Shown here in pieces: positions 53,438 through 62,294 of a DNA stretch of 64,000 bases. The notes under the pieces are model-generated. The model saw nothing but the letters and a program-made list of their open reading frames with translations, was not told where the DNA came from and ran no database searches. The translations under genes were made by a program, and so were the position numbers. Origin of the DNA: Ignavibacteriales bacterium (GTDB taxonomy: Bacteria > Bacteroidota > Ignavibacteria > Ignavibacteriales > Melioribacteraceae); NCBI GenBank assembly GCA_020635275.1, contig JACKAA010000001.1:372001-436000 (forward strand), given 5' to 3'. How positions within the stretch are numbered: the first letter of the stretch is position 1; each line of letters opens with the position of its first letter.

Positions 53438-53635
53438 TTGGTCGGTATTAATATTTCTGAAAACGAAAATATTGACAGAGCTCTTAAAAGATTTAAGAAA
53501 AAGTATGAAAGATCTGGAGTGCTTAAAGAGTACAAGAAGAGAACTTTTTATTTAAAGCCTTCTATTGAGAAACGTATGGAAAAGATTAAGGCTAAAAGAA
53601 GAGCTTATAAAGAAAACTTAAAAAACCGCAATTAA
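53438..53635 (+). CDS. rpsU: Ribosomal protein S21
   Basis: 65 residues, basic. S21 is a small-subunit protein that helps in mRNA initiation. The signature NIDRALKRFKKKYERSGVLK is present, then a basic C-terminal helix. The start is TTG at 53438, three bases after an in-frame TAA and preceded by AAGGTAGGT; no ATG is available. Ends in a strong terminator. The non-ATG start may set its level. Confidence 0.93.
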   Translation: MVGINISENENIDRALKRFKKKYERSGVLKEYKKRTFYLKPSIEKRMEKIKAKRRAYKENLKNRN

Positions 53636-53638
53636 GAG

Positions 53639-53668
53639 AAAGTCCAGTTTAACTGGACTTTTTTTTTA
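53639..53668 (+). terminator. Terminator after rpsU
   Basis: AAGTCCAGTT (53639-53648) and AACTGGACTT (53651-53660) form the stem with a tiny TT loop, then T8. It is right after the stop. Confidence 0.88.
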
Positions 53669-54493
53669 CATATTTTTCTTCAGATAATGCTCTTCAAAAT
53701 AATTTACAATTTTATCAAACATTTCATCAACAGTTGAACAAATATCAAATAACTTTAAATCATCTTTATCAATTAATCCATACTCAATTAAAGATTCAAA
53801 ATTTATAACCTTATTCCAATAATCAAAATCATATACAATAACTTTCATATCCTTTTTAATTTTACCGGTCTGCATTAATGTTAAAATTTCCATTAGTTCA
53901 TCAAATGTTCCAAATCCGCCGGGAAAAACGACCAAAGCTTTAGCCAAATAAGCAAACCAGAATTTTCTCATAAAAAAGTAATGAAATTCAAAAGCCAATT
54001 CTTTTTTGACATATTTATTCACAAATTGTTCATATGGAATACTGATATTTAATCCAATTGAATAACCACCGGCTTTTTTTGCTCCTTTATTAGCTGCTTC
54101 CATTATTCCGGGCCCACCACCGCTGCAAACAATAAATCTCTTTTGATTAGTCGGCAGCTGCATTGACCATTTTGTTAATTTTTCTGATAATTCAACGGCA
54201 TCTTCGTAATATTTTGACATTTTAACTAAGGTCTCTAATCTTTTTATTTCTTTATCATATCCTCTTTTATTCTGATTATTACTTTTCTTATAATTTCTTA
54301 ACTCTTTTGTAGCTTCAGCTTTAGACCTTAAACGTGCAGAACCAAAAAAAACAATTGTATCAATTATATTATAATGCTTAAATCGTGATTGAGGTTCTAA
54401 AAATTCAGAAAGAATTCTTATAATGCGAGCATCTTTAGATGTTAAAAAATCAATATTCCTATATGCTTTTTCTGGTAAATTATTTTTTTCCAT
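53666..54493 (-). CDS. LOG-family Rossmann-fold protein (TIGR00730-like)
   Basis: 275 residues. The hallmark motif GGGPGIMEAANKGAKKAGG (about 125-143) and PGGFGTFDELMEILTLMQTG (about 188-207) are those of LOG proteins, cytokinin riboside 5'-monophosphate phosphoribohydrolases, which cleave AMP-like nucleotides. It is the longer bacterial form with an N-terminal helical extension (about 1-95). In bacteria the physiological substrate may be a nucleotide 5'-monophosphate. It converges with rpsU; its stop lies within the T run of that terminator. Confidence 0.88.
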   Translation of the reverse strand: MEKNNLPEKAYRNIDFLTSKDARIIRILSEFLEPQSRFKHYNIIDTIVFFGSARLRSKAEATKELRNYKKSNNQNKRGYDKEIKRLETLVKMSKYYEDAVELSEKLTKWSMQLPTNQKRFIVCSGGGPGIMEAANKGAKKAGGYSIGLNISIPYEQFVNKYVKKELAFEFHYFFMRKFWFAYLAKALVVFPGGFGTFDELMEILTLMQTGKIKKDMKVIVYDFDYWNKVINFESLIEYGLIDKDDLKLFDICSTVDEMFDKIVNYFEEHYLKKNM

Positions 54494-54662
54494 TTATTAG
54501 GTAACTCCAAAATCTTAATATTGAAAACAGAATTACAAAATACTGTTAAATTTTTAAACTTCATAAAATAAATGCAATTTAATAATGTAGGAAATTATTA
54601 TAAATCGTATTTTGCATACTTTTTTAATATGTTAATGCACAAAAAAATCTAATTTAATTTCT

Positions 54663-56060
54663 ATGAAAAAAATCCTTTTTACCTTAATCGTATTAGTTTA
54701 TTTCACACAAATAAGTGCAGATCCAAAAGAAAATATTAAAAGGATTTTAGCAGAATTACCATCATCGACAAAAACTTCATTATATATTTTGGATGCAACA
54801 ACCGGAGAATCAGTTTATGAAAGCAATATAAATGAACCAATGATTCCGGCCAGTAACACAAAATTATTTACAACTTCAGCTGCTTTGTACTTAATGGGAC
54901 CAAATTATATTTTTTCCACAAATATCTTAACAGATGATTTTGAAATTCAGAATGGTATAGTTGACGGAAATTTATATATAAAAGGATTTGGGAATTCAAC
55001 GTTCAAATCAGAAGATATTGATACACTTATTTCTATTCTGGTGGAAAATGGAATCAAACAAATTAATGGGGATATTATTGCTGATGATTCATATTTTGAC
55101 AATTTATATACAAGAGATGATTGGATTATTGATGAAAATGCCAATGTAAAACTTCCGCCGGTTTCAGCATTAGTAATAAATAAAAACCAATTTGTTATTT
55201 CACTCTATTCAACAGGAAAAGTTGGAAGTAAATTAAAATATGCCATAAAACCGGAATGCTCGTTTATAAATGTTAATATTGATGCAAATGTTACAGAATA
55301 TAGATCAAGACCAAGAATTACTTCTACATTTAATAATAATGAGATTAATGTTAAAGTAACAGGCGGTTTAAGAAAAAGAAGAACACCTGTCGGTTACGTT
55401 GTTAATATTGATAATCCGCCATTATATTTTAGTTTGCTGCTAAAAGAAAAATTGCTAAACAATGGTATAAAAGTATTAGGCAATTCGGAAATTGGAAAAA
55501 CTCCATCGCCTTCAAATGATTTAGCTTCTGTCGGTATAGATTTGGATTCTCTAATTGCCCTAATAAATAAAAATAGCAATAATTATTTAGCAGAATGCTT
55601 ATTTAAATCAGTCGGCGCATTTTATAGTGGAGAGGAAGGCAATTCGTTTTATGCAACTCAAGCTGTACTTACTACTTTTAGTGATGAATATATTATAGAT
55701 GATGAAACTGCTGTTGTCGATGGTTCAGGAATTTCAAGATTTAATACTATTACCACAGGATCAATTGTAAGATTATTGCAAAAAATTTATAATGATAGAA
55801 TTTACTATGAAGATTTTTATAGATCGCTAGCAATAAGCGGAATTGACGGAACTCTTAAAGATCGTGATATAAATAATTTTATTAAAGGAAATTTTCACGG
55901 TAAAACCGGAACATTAAATGGTGTTACTGCATTAGCAGGATATTTAACAGGAAGAGATAATCATCTTTACATTATTAGCACCATAATGCAGTACAAATCA
56001 AGAGGATCAAGTTATCATAAAAATATTGAAGATAAAATTCTTTTAGAGCTTACAAAATAA
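54663..56060 (+). CDS. dacB: D-alanyl-D-alanine carboxypeptidase/endopeptidase (PBP4, S13 family)
   Basis: 465 residues. Signal peptide (1-19, ending ISAD). Catalytic triad of S13 peptidases: PASNTKLFT with Ser64 and Lys67, SNNYLAE in place of SxN, and HGKTGTLNGV (KTG). PBP4 trims peptidoglycan cross-links in the periplasm. The large insertion between the first and second motif is normal for this family. Single gene. Confidence 0.93.
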   Translation: MKKILFTLIVLVYFTQISADPKENIKRILAELPSSTKTSLYILDATTGESVYESNINEPMIPASNTKLFTTSAALYLMGPNYIFSTNILTDDFEIQNGIVDGNLYIKGFGNSTFKSEDIDTLISILVENGIKQINGDIIADDSYFDNLYTRDDWIIDENANVKLPPVSALVINKNQFVISLYSTGKVGSKLKYAIKPECSFINVNIDANVTEYRSRPRITSTFNNNEINVKVTGGLRKRRTPVGYVVNIDNPPLYFSLLLKEKLLNNGIKVLGNSEIGKTPSPSNDLASVGIDLDSLIALINKNSNNYLAECLFKSVGAFYSGEEGNSFYATQAVLTTFSDEYIIDDETAVVDGSGISRFNTITTGSIVRLLQKIYNDRIYYEDFYRSLAISGIDGTLKDRDINNFIKGNFHGKTGTLNGVTALAGYLTGRDNHLYIISTIMQYKSRGSSYHKNIEDKILLELTK

Positions 56061-56092
56061 AAAAGGGAAATAAAAATATTTCCCTTTTTTAA
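56061..56092. terminator. Bidirectional terminator between dacB and secG
   Basis: AAAAGGGAAATA (56061-56072) and TATTTCCCTTTT (56077-56088) form a 12-pair stem with A and T tails on the two sides, right after the dacB stop and 22 bases from the secG stop. Confidence 0.85.
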
Positions 56093-56113
56093 TAACTAAA
56101 ATTTAGTCGCAAA

Positions 56114-56470
56114 TTATTCAACTGGTTGAGATTCACCTTCAGGAGCAGTTTGCTGCGGTAAAGTTGTAGTAGATGGAACAGTTTGAGAACCTGAACTTTG
56201 AATAATACTTTCTCTTTCAGCACTTGAAGATTGACCAGGTAAGAAAAATAAGTTTATAACAATTGCCAATACTAAAAGTGATCCGCCTAACCACCAAGTA
56301 GCTTTACTTAAAAAGTCAGCAGTTCTTCTAGCACCAAAAACAGTTCCAAATCCACCTGCACCACCGCCAATCGTTCCTGATAATCCATCACCTTTGCTAG
56401 CTTGTAGTAAAATAACAATTACTAGAAGTACTGAAATAATTATTGAAATTGTAATAAGTAGTGTATACAT
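56114..56470 (-). CDS. secG: Protein translocase subunit SecG
   Basis: 118 residues, two membrane segments (about 4-22 and 60-78) with GGGAGGFGTVFGAR between, then a disordered Gln/Ser/Pro-rich tail of about 40 residues. SecG is the small accessory subunit of SecYEG. The N-terminal ILLQASKGDGLSG stretch is the family signature. It lies 20 bases after the tRNA gene, in the same direction. Confidence 0.93.
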   Translation of the reverse strand: MYTLLITISIIISVLLVIVILLQASKGDGLSGTIGGGAGGFGTVFGARRTADFLSKATWWLGGSLLVLAIVINLFFLPGQSSSAERESIIQSSGSQTVPSTTTLPQQTAPEGESQPVE

Positions 56471-56490
56471 TTTATTTCCCTAAAATTTAG

Positions 56491-56564
56491 TAGCGAGAGA
56501 GGGATTCGAACCCCCGACACGTGGATTATGATTCCACTGCTCTAACCGACTGAGCTACCTCGCC
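56491..56564 (-). tRNA. tRNA with anticodon CAU (elongator Met, possibly Ile2)
   Basis: 74 nucleotides. The minus strand folds as acceptor GGCGAGG (56564-56558), D arm GCTC/GAGC, anticodon arm GTGGA-ATCATAA-TCCAC, variable GTGTC, T arm GGGGG-TTCGAAT-CCCTC, and acceptor return TCTCGCT with discriminator A. The anticodon CAT reads AUG. The GGCGAGG acceptor and absence of initiator features suggest elongator Met; lysidine-modified Ile2 cannot be excluded. No CCA is encoded, so it is added after transcription. Confidence 0.9.
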
Positions 56565-56682
56565 AAATATTTTTTACAGAACATTAAAAATATAGAAATC
56601 TTTATCAAAGTTCAAGATTCAATAGCCAGTTTCAGTAAAAGAAAATTATTATTCATTTTCACAAAATAAGTTCTATTTTTCA

Positions 56683-57690
56683 TCAATTTAGTGAAAATCT
56701 GGTTCTCAGCAAATAAATAAATACAGGAGCACCAATTATTGCTGTAATGGCTCCCACTGGAAGTTCCGAAGGCAAAATAACTGTTCTTGCAATCGTATCA
56801 GCAATTGTAAGATAAATTGCGCCAATAAAAAAAGAAGTAGGAACTATAATTCTATTATCAACTCCCCATATCATTCTGCAAACATGAGGAACAAGTAAAC
56901 CGACAAAGCCAATAATTCCGCTAACAGAAACTAAAGAGCCAATTAATAAACTTGCAGCAAAATATGTCGATTTCTTTAAAAAATTAGCATTTATACCTAA
57001 AGATTTGGCTGTTTCATCACCAAGTGATAGTACATTAAACTTATGAGAATAAATAATTAGATAGAAAGAAATGATTGCCGTAAAGACAGCTATATAAATT
57101 AAATTTTCTGATTGAGCAAATGATAAGCTGCCAACCATCCAATAAACTGCAGTTCTTAAAGAATCATTAAGAAAAATTATGGATAGAAGAATTGCAGCCG
57201 AGAAAAATGCCCCGACCATTACGCCTGAAAGTAAAAGAGTATTGGGTTCAAGATCACCATACCTTTTGCCTAAGAAAAATACTAAAAACATTACAAGAAC
57301 TGCACCTGTAAATGCAAAGATTTGCGTACCAAAAAATGATAATCCAACTAAAAATGATAAAACAGCTCCAAACGTTCCGCCACTGGAAATTCCTAAAATG
57401 TATGGTTCAGCTAATGGATTCATTAAAATTGCTTGAAAAACTGCTCCTGCAATAGATAATCCACCGCCAATAAATATTGCATAAATTACTCTTGGTAATC
57501 TAATTTTATAAATTATAAGATTTAGTTGTTCATTTTCTGAATTATTTAGTAGAACATTAATTATTTCTAGAAAATTTATATTAATAGAACCAATTGAAAG
57601 ACTGATTAAACCAATTAAAATTGTAGATAAAAAAAGAATAGTGAGCTGAAAAATTAATTTATTAATTTTCAGCGGTTCAGGTTTGACCAT
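56683..57690 (-). CDS. FecCD/BtuC-type ABC transporter permease
   Basis: 335 residues with about nine to ten membrane segments and the FecCD family motifs: RLPRVIYAIFIGGGLSIAGA, FQAILMNPLAEPYILGISSG, GDETAKSLGI, GFVGLLVPHVCRMIWG, RTVILPSELPVGAITAIIGA and PVFIYLLR. It imports siderophores, haem, vitamin B12 or similar with a periplasmic binding protein and an ATPase, neither of which is beside it. Its start overlaps the obg stop by 22 bases. Substrate cannot be told. Confidence 0.93.
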   Translation of the reverse strand: MVKPEPLKINKLIFQLTILFLSTILIGLISLSIGSININFLEIINVLLNNSENEQLNLIIYKIRLPRVIYAIFIGGGLSIAGAVFQAILMNPLAEPYILGISSGGTFGAVLSFLVGLSFFGTQIFAFTGAVLVMFLVFFLGKRYGDLEPNTLLLSGVMVGAFFSAAILLSIIFLNDSLRTAVYWMVGSLSFAQSENLIYIAVFTAIISFYLIIYSHKFNVLSLGDETAKSLGINANFLKKSTYFAASLLIGSLVSVSGIIGFVGLLVPHVCRMIWGVDNRIIVPTSFFIGAIYLTIADTIARTVILPSELPVGAITAIIGAPVFIYLLRTRFSLN

Positions 57691-58655
57691 AGCATATCTA
57701 ATAATTCTTGAATATTATAACCAGATACGGCAGAAAATAGTATAATATTTTCTTCAAATATTTTTTTAAGCTTTAATTCAAGCTTTTGTGTTTCTTCATT
57801 ACTAAGTAAATCAGTTTTGGTTATACCAATTAATTTTTTCTTTTTAGAAAGCAGAGTACTATAGTTTTTAAGCTCTTTTAATAAAATCTTATAATCATTT
57901 TTTATATTTTCCGACGTAGCATCAATCATTATTAAAAGCAATTCAGTTCTTTCAATATGCTTAAGAAATTCATGACCTAATCCTTTGCCCAGACTGGCTC
58001 CTTCAATAATTCCGGGAATATCAGCAATTGCAAAACTTTTATAATCTTTGTATTGAACAATACCGATATTGGGTTTTAGTGTTGTAAAAGGATAATCGGC
58101 AATTTTAGGTTTTGCAGCAGAAACTTTTGAAATTAATGTTGATTTTCCAGCATTCGGAAATCCAACTAGGCCGACATCGGCAATAAGTTTAAGCTCTAAT
58201 TTTACTAATAGTTCTGCACCGGTTTTACCTTTTTCTGCAAATCGTGGAGTTTGATTTGTTGAAGTAGCAAAATTGCTATTTCCCTTGCCCCCTTTTCCAC
58301 CTTTTGCAATAATAATTCTGGATTCATTTTCATCCAAATCAGCAATTGCTTCATTACTTTCTTTGTTAAATATTATTGTTCCTTTAGGAACTCTAATTAT
58401 CAAGTCATTTCCATTTTTACCATCTTTTAAAGCTTTGGCGCCATTAACACCATTTTCTGCAGAATATTTTTTTTTATATCTAAAATCAAGTAAGGTGTGT
58501 AAATTTTCATCAACTTGAAAGATTACATCTCCGCCTTTTCCTCCATTACCGCCGGAAGGACCACCTTTTGGAACAAACTTTTCTCTTCTAAAAGCTACCG
58601 CTCCATCACCGCCATTACCGGCTTTAACAAATATTTCTGCGTGATCTATAAACAT
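57669..58655 (-). CDS. obg: GTPase Obg (CgtA)
   Basis: 328 residues. N-terminal glycine-rich Obg domain (1-158: GGDGAVAFRREKFVPKGGPS, GKGGKGNSNF) and GTPase domain with GFPNAGKSTLIS (G1), ADIPGIIEGASLGKGLGH (G3), TKTDLL (G4) and SAVSGYNIQELL (G5). No C-terminal OCT domain. Obg helps 50S subunit assembly and stress response. Its ATG overlaps the stop of the 687-residue gene (TAATG), and the permease follows with a 22-base overlap. Confidence 0.97.
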   Translation of the reverse strand: MFIDHAEIFVKAGNGGDGAVAFRREKFVPKGGPSGGNGGKGGDVIFQVDENLHTLLDFRYKKKYSAENGVNGAKALKDGKNGNDLIIRVPKGTIIFNKESNEAIADLDENESRIIIAKGGKGGKGNSNFATSTNQTPRFAEKGKTGAELLVKLELKLIADVGLVGFPNAGKSTLISKVSAAKPKIADYPFTTLKPNIGIVQYKDYKSFAIADIPGIIEGASLGKGLGHEFLKHIERTELLLIMIDATSENIKNDYKILLKELKNYSTLLSKKKKLIGITKTDLLSNEETQKLELKLKKIFEENIILFSAVSGYNIQELLDMLWSNLNR

Positions 58656-60706
58656 TAGCTATATGTCTGCGTAAAATATTCTGTAATTAATGATTTGAAT
58701 ATTTCTACTTCATTTGAAGATAACTCGATATGGTTTGCTAAACAATATTCTTCAGTATATTGAATAGCTTCGGTTTCATTTTGCGACATTGATATTTTTT
58801 CTATAACAGAATTATAATCTTCCATATCATAATCAAAGATTGCCCCAATTATTTTGGTCATATCTTTATTTGCAATCATTTCAGTAAAATTAGAATATGT
58901 CTCATTTTCTATTTCAGAATTATCTAACTCATCTTTTTCTTCTGTTTCCTCTTCATCAAAAATTCCAACTTCGTCATTCTCTATTATTGCCGGTTCATTA
59001 AAATTTTCTTCTTCATCTAAGTATGATAGATCAGTAAAAACTTCAGTAATTTCTGAATCTTCATCATTTGTTAATTTAAGTTCACTTTCATTAATCAGAT
59101 TTTCTAAATCTTGTTTTTCATCTAAATCAACATCCATAATTTCTTTACTAGCAACTTCTTCAATAAATTCTATTTCGTTGTTTTCATTACTTACTACTTC
59201 ATCAATAGTGTCATTAATATCAAATTCATTCTTATTATTAGAAATTTCCGAAACTTCCTCGTATGGCTCAAAAACTTCAAACTCATTCTTAATTTCTGAT
59301 ATTCTTTGTTTTTCTTCACCAATAATTTCATTATCTATTTTTTCTTCTTCATTAATTTCTTTTATATCTACATGCTTTCTAATATTTATTTCTTCACTTA
59401 AAGTAGAAATATCAATTTGGTAGTTTAACTCAGCTGAGTTACTAATTATTTGACTTAATTCATTAATGTTTGTTTGAAAATCTTGAAATGGAATTACCGG
59501 AGGAAGAAGTGCTTCATAAACTGAATTTATATTAACCAGCTCTTTTAAAAGGAATTTCGTTTCAGGTTTTTTTTTTACGCTATCATAATTTTGATCGTCA
59601 TTTAATTCATCTTTATTTTTATCATTATTATTCTCTTCTTTATCTTCTTCAACTATTTGTTCATTTTCTTCAATGTCATCTTCAATAAATTCTATATCGT
59701 TACTTTCAATTGTTTCTGTCAATTCAATTATATTATTCTCTTCAACAATTTCACTTTCGCTTAATATTTCATGATTCGGAATTTCTTCATCATCATTTGA
59801 AACTTCAAAAATTTCTTGTGATGCAATTTCACTTTTCACTTCAACTTCTGGATCATCATCAAAATCTAGGTCTGAATCAATTTTTTCTTCAAAATCAACT
59901 TCAAATTGATCTTCCGGATTTACAGTTTCCTCAATTGCTATTTCAGTTTCCGGAGTAACTGATTTTAATTCATTTAAAATTTCTGTTGTTGTAAACAATG
60001 AGTTTGAATCTAAATCAAATTTATTTTCAAGATTAGATTTAAATTCTTTTAATTGTTTTTCTTCCAGATATAATTTTACTGCTTCGATCGGTAATTTTTC
60101 TGGAATTTTGGAATTAAGATCAAAGAAATTTGCCATTGAATTAACGGCTGTGCTTAATGTTTCTTCCAAATGTGATTCTTTGCTTAATTCATCAACTCTG
60201 TTAAGCAAAGTAGAAAATTCAATTTTACTCATTGATAAAATCTGTTTTTTATCAAGATAAGTAAAAATGATTTTTTGAAGATATTTATAATAATATGCGT
60301 GAGATATTCCAACAATTATTTCTTCAACGGATTTAATATTAGAATCACCAAAAATAAAATTTGTTATAGTTTTGTTTGGTTGTGTAAGAAAGTTTACATT
60401 AAATATAACTGCATTTTGCAAGCTCTGCTTAATATATGATAAATCAAAATTTTGAGTAAGCTTAATTTCTTCTCCAATTAGTTTGAAATAATTATTTATC
60501 CTATCATTTTGATAGTTAAGAATAGAATTTTTTTCAATTCTTTTTCTGTCTTTAAATATTTCACTATCAATATTTGCATTTATAAATTGAAGTAAAGCAG
60601 GATGAATTCTACTTTTTTTAATATCTTCAATTGTAAATCTTTTACCTAAAATCTGCAGTTTGTTAAGATTTAGATCAGTAATAAACTTTATTTCATTCTT
60701 AAACAT
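58655..60706 (-). CDS. Large acidic protein of unknown function upstream of obg
   Basis: 683 residues from ATG 60706; a TTG at 60718 would add four. The N-terminal 1-230 is helical and ordered-looking (LNLNKLQILGKRFTIEDIKK; FGDSNIKSVEEIIVGISHAY). Residues about 255-640 are a very acidic low-complexity region of Glu, Asp, Asn, Ile with short hydrophobic strings, and the C-terminal 645-683 is again ordered (MEDYNSVIEKISMSQNETEA; YCLANHIELSSNEVEIFKSL). No known motif. Stop overlaps the obg ATG, so it is coupled to obg. Possibly a scaffold or ribosome-associated protein. Confidence 0.7.
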   Translation of the reverse strand: MFKNEIKFITDLNLNKLQILGKRFTIEDIKKSRIHPALLQFINANIDSEIFKDRKRIEKNSILNYQNDRINNYFKLIGEEIKLTQNFDLSYIKQSLQNAVIFNVNFLTQPNKTITNFIFGDSNIKSVEEIIVGISHAYYYKYLQKIIFTYLDKKQILSMSKIEFSTLLNRVDELSKESHLEETLSTAVNSMANFFDLNSKIPEKLPIEAVKLYLEEKQLKEFKSNLENKFDLDSNSLFTTTEILNELKSVTPETEIAIEETVNPEDQFEVDFEEKIDSDLDFDDDPEVEVKSEIASQEIFEVSNDDEEIPNHEILSESEIVEENNIIELTETIESNDIEFIEDDIEENEQIVEEDKEENNNDKNKDELNDDQNYDSVKKKPETKFLLKELVNINSVYEALLPPVIPFQDFQTNINELSQIISNSAELNYQIDISTLSEEINIRKHVDIKEINEEEKIDNEIIGEEKQRISEIKNEFEVFEPYEEVSEISNNKNEFDINDTIDEVVSNENNEIEFIEEVASKEIMDVDLDEKQDLENLINESELKLTNDEDSEITEVFTDLSYLDEEENFNEPAIIENDEVGIFDEEETEEKDELDNSEIENETYSNFTEMIANKDMTKIIGAIFDYDMEDYNSVIEKISMSQNETEAIQYTEEYCLANHIELSSNEVEIFKSLITEYFTQTYS

Positions 60707-60836
60707 TACTTTAACCAATTGTTGTTTGGTAAAACCAGGAGTATTAAATTTTTGACATATTAATATATGATTTAATTAAAACTAGACCAAATATTTTGTA
60801 AGTGTAATAATGACTTAAATGGAATTTGTTTTGGGG

Positions 60837-60899
60837 AAAAAATCGAGGATCGGACAAAATGTTCTTTAGGAGAGAGCATTTTTTATATTTGCCCGATCC
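60837..60899 (-). terminator. Long hairpin with T run after the STAS gene
   Basis: GGATCGG (60847-60853) pairs with CCGATCC (60893-60899); inside it AATG-TTCTTT (58-67) pairs with AGAGAG-CATT. A run of T6 follows on the minus strand (60837-60842). It terminates the STAS transcript. Oddly, its centre (60862-60876, TTCTTTAGGAGAGAG) nearly repeats the STAS leader sequence. Confidence 0.6.
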
Positions 60900-60915
60900 G
60901 AAACTCAAAATTTTA

Positions 60916-61344
60916 TTATATAGCTTTATTTGTATTTAATGCTGAGTAAAGATTTGGATATATTTCAAAAATTCCTTCAAAATTACTGATTGAAAGCAAC
61001 TCTGGTTTACTATTATAATCAACAATTAATTTTACGTATCCTAGTTTCTTATCAGCTAATTTTAGAAGTTTAATAAGTGAACCAAAGAAAACTGAATCAA
61101 GGAAATAGACATTTTCTAAATCTATAATAATTCTAGTTTTATCATTCTCAATTAAATTGCTTACATATTCATAAAAATCTTTTGCATCGTATACCGTTCC
61201 TCTTTCAATTTCTAGCATCACAATTGTATTATCAGTTGCATTATCATAAAGATTTCTAAATCTGTTTCTTTTTCGTGATAGATAAAAATCAGCGTTTGAT
61301 TTAACTTCTTTCTTTTCCTTCTTGTTGAATAATTCGTTTTCCAT
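60916..61344 (-). CDS. STAS-domain protein with basic N-terminal extension
   Basis: 142 residues. STAS domain at about 40-140 with RIIIDLENVYFLDSVFFGSL, the DS pair matching the phosphorylated Ser of SpoIIAA-type antagonists, and a 30-residue basic N-terminal tail (NKKEKKEVKS). Related to the 129-residue STAS protein at 50592 in sequence and in the 15-base leader ATCTTTAGGAGAGAT (61348-61362 on the opposite strand). It lies 23 bases after a membrane protein gene. Confidence 0.83.
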   Translation of the reverse strand: MENELFNKKEKKEVKSNADFYLSRKRNRFRNLYDNATDNTIVMLEIERGTVYDAKDFYEYVSNLIENDKTRIIIDLENVYFLDSVFFGSLIKLLKLADKKLGYVKLIVDYNSKPELLSISNFEGIFEIYPNLYSALNTNKAI

Positions 61345-61367
61345 TTAATCTCTCCTAAAGATTTTAT

Positions 61368-61817
61368 TTATAAAGAATTTTTATTTTCTGTACTAAAAAG
61401 TTGATTATTTGCGAAATTGCTGTTAGGTACATCACATTTTTGTTTTGCAGAATCTTTTTTATCATCAAATTTTCTTTGAAACACTCTATCTTGTTTAATA
61501 AGATTCCAAATTGTGCCGTCGTTTAAATTAATTACTTCTCCGCCAATTGTTGCATACTTTACTTCAGCAAAAAGTTTTACATCTTTTACAACAGTTGGAG
61601 TATCTTCAATATAGAAGTGCATTGTTTTTCTAACATTATTTGGTAACTCTTCATAAAGTCCGGTTGTTACTAAATTACTATCAATTGACATTGTCATTAA
61701 AAGGGCATCCATATTATTTTGGGCAGCTTTAAAACCAGCCAAATAGCTAGTATAAGATAGAATGCCAATACTAATTATTATTAGCATAAGTACAATATTT
61801 AGATTAATAGTTTTCAA
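61368..61817 (-). CDS. Small membrane-anchored protein of unknown function
   Basis: 149 residues from TTG 61817. One membrane segment at about 8-27 (VLMLIIISIGILSYTSYLAG) and a soluble part likely outside the cytoplasm. Middle reads DTPTVVKDVKLFAEVKYATI; the tail (about 105-149) is polar and disordered with one Cys. Not recognised. It is cotranscribed with the STAS gene, 23 bases apart. Confidence 0.6.
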   Translation of the reverse strand: MKTINLNIVLMLIIISIGILSYTSYLAGFKAAQNNMDALLMTMSIDSNLVTTGLYEELPNNVRKTMHFYIEDTPTVVKDVKLFAEVKYATIGGEVINLNDGTIWNLIKQDRVFQRKFDDKKDSAKQKCDVPNSNFANNQLFSTENKNSL

Positions 61818-61943
61818 ATAGCCCTGCCGAATTTTAATTACTGTTTTCTTTTGATACTAATTAGGTGGACTATATTAAGAATGCTGTGTTCTAAATCATA
61901 ATTGGAAGGCAACGGTTATGCTTGGAATGAAACAAACGCAAAA

Positions 61944-61973
61944 AAAAAGGGTAAGTTTTTACTTACCCTTTTT
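61944..61973 (-). terminator. Terminator after the 68-residue gene
   Basis: GGGTAAG (61948-61954) pairs with CTTACCC (61961-61967), flanked by A/T tails; on minus T8 follows. The stop of the 68-residue gene lies at its edge. Confidence 0.85.
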
Positions 61974-61974
61974 A

Positions 61975-62181
61975 CTAAAATGAGTTGTTATGTGCCACAA
62001 TTTTGTAGCTTTTAGTATCTTTCCGTGCATTACAAAACTCCAAATAAAAGTCGGAGGAACTTTTATCTCCTTTTTTTTCAACAACTTGCGCGGAAAAACC
62101 TTGAGCAGTATGACGATCAATTAACAACTTAAAGTATGTTGAAGCAATTTTATTTGCTTCATCCAGTGTAATCTTAGTCAT
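61975..62181 (-). CDS. Small soluble orphan with a sigma-28-type promoter
   Basis: 68 residues, not recognised. Mixed charged, no signal peptide, no membrane segment: ITLDEANKIASTYFKLLIDR, then QVVEKKGDKSSSDFYLEFCN. The start is ATG 62181 with AGGAGAGC upstream. A clear sigma-28 candidate lies 40-75 bases upstream, and a strong terminator right after the stop makes this a one-gene transcript. If that promoter is real, the protein belongs to late motility genes. Confidence 0.65.
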   Translation of the reverse strand: MTKITLDEANKIASTYFKLLIDRHTAQGFSAQVVEKKGDKSSSDFYLEFCNARKDTKSYKIVAHNNSF

Positions 62182-62228
62182 AGCTCTCCTACTATTTAGA
62201 TTATGTTAGAGAACAATTCGGTATAAAA

Positions 62229-62255
62229 CTATCGTATTGTTCAGGATTTTATTTA
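62229..62255 (-). promoter_or_regulatory. Sigma-28 promoter candidate of the 68-residue gene
   Basis: Minus strand TAAATAAA (62248-62255), 11 bases, TACGATAG (62229-62236). Same -10 core as the fliC site (TACGATA). Start near 62222, about 40 bases before the ATG. Confidence 0.65.
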
Positions 62256-62294
62256 GTTCAAAACAGAAATTAACGGAAGATTTCTATCCGTTTT

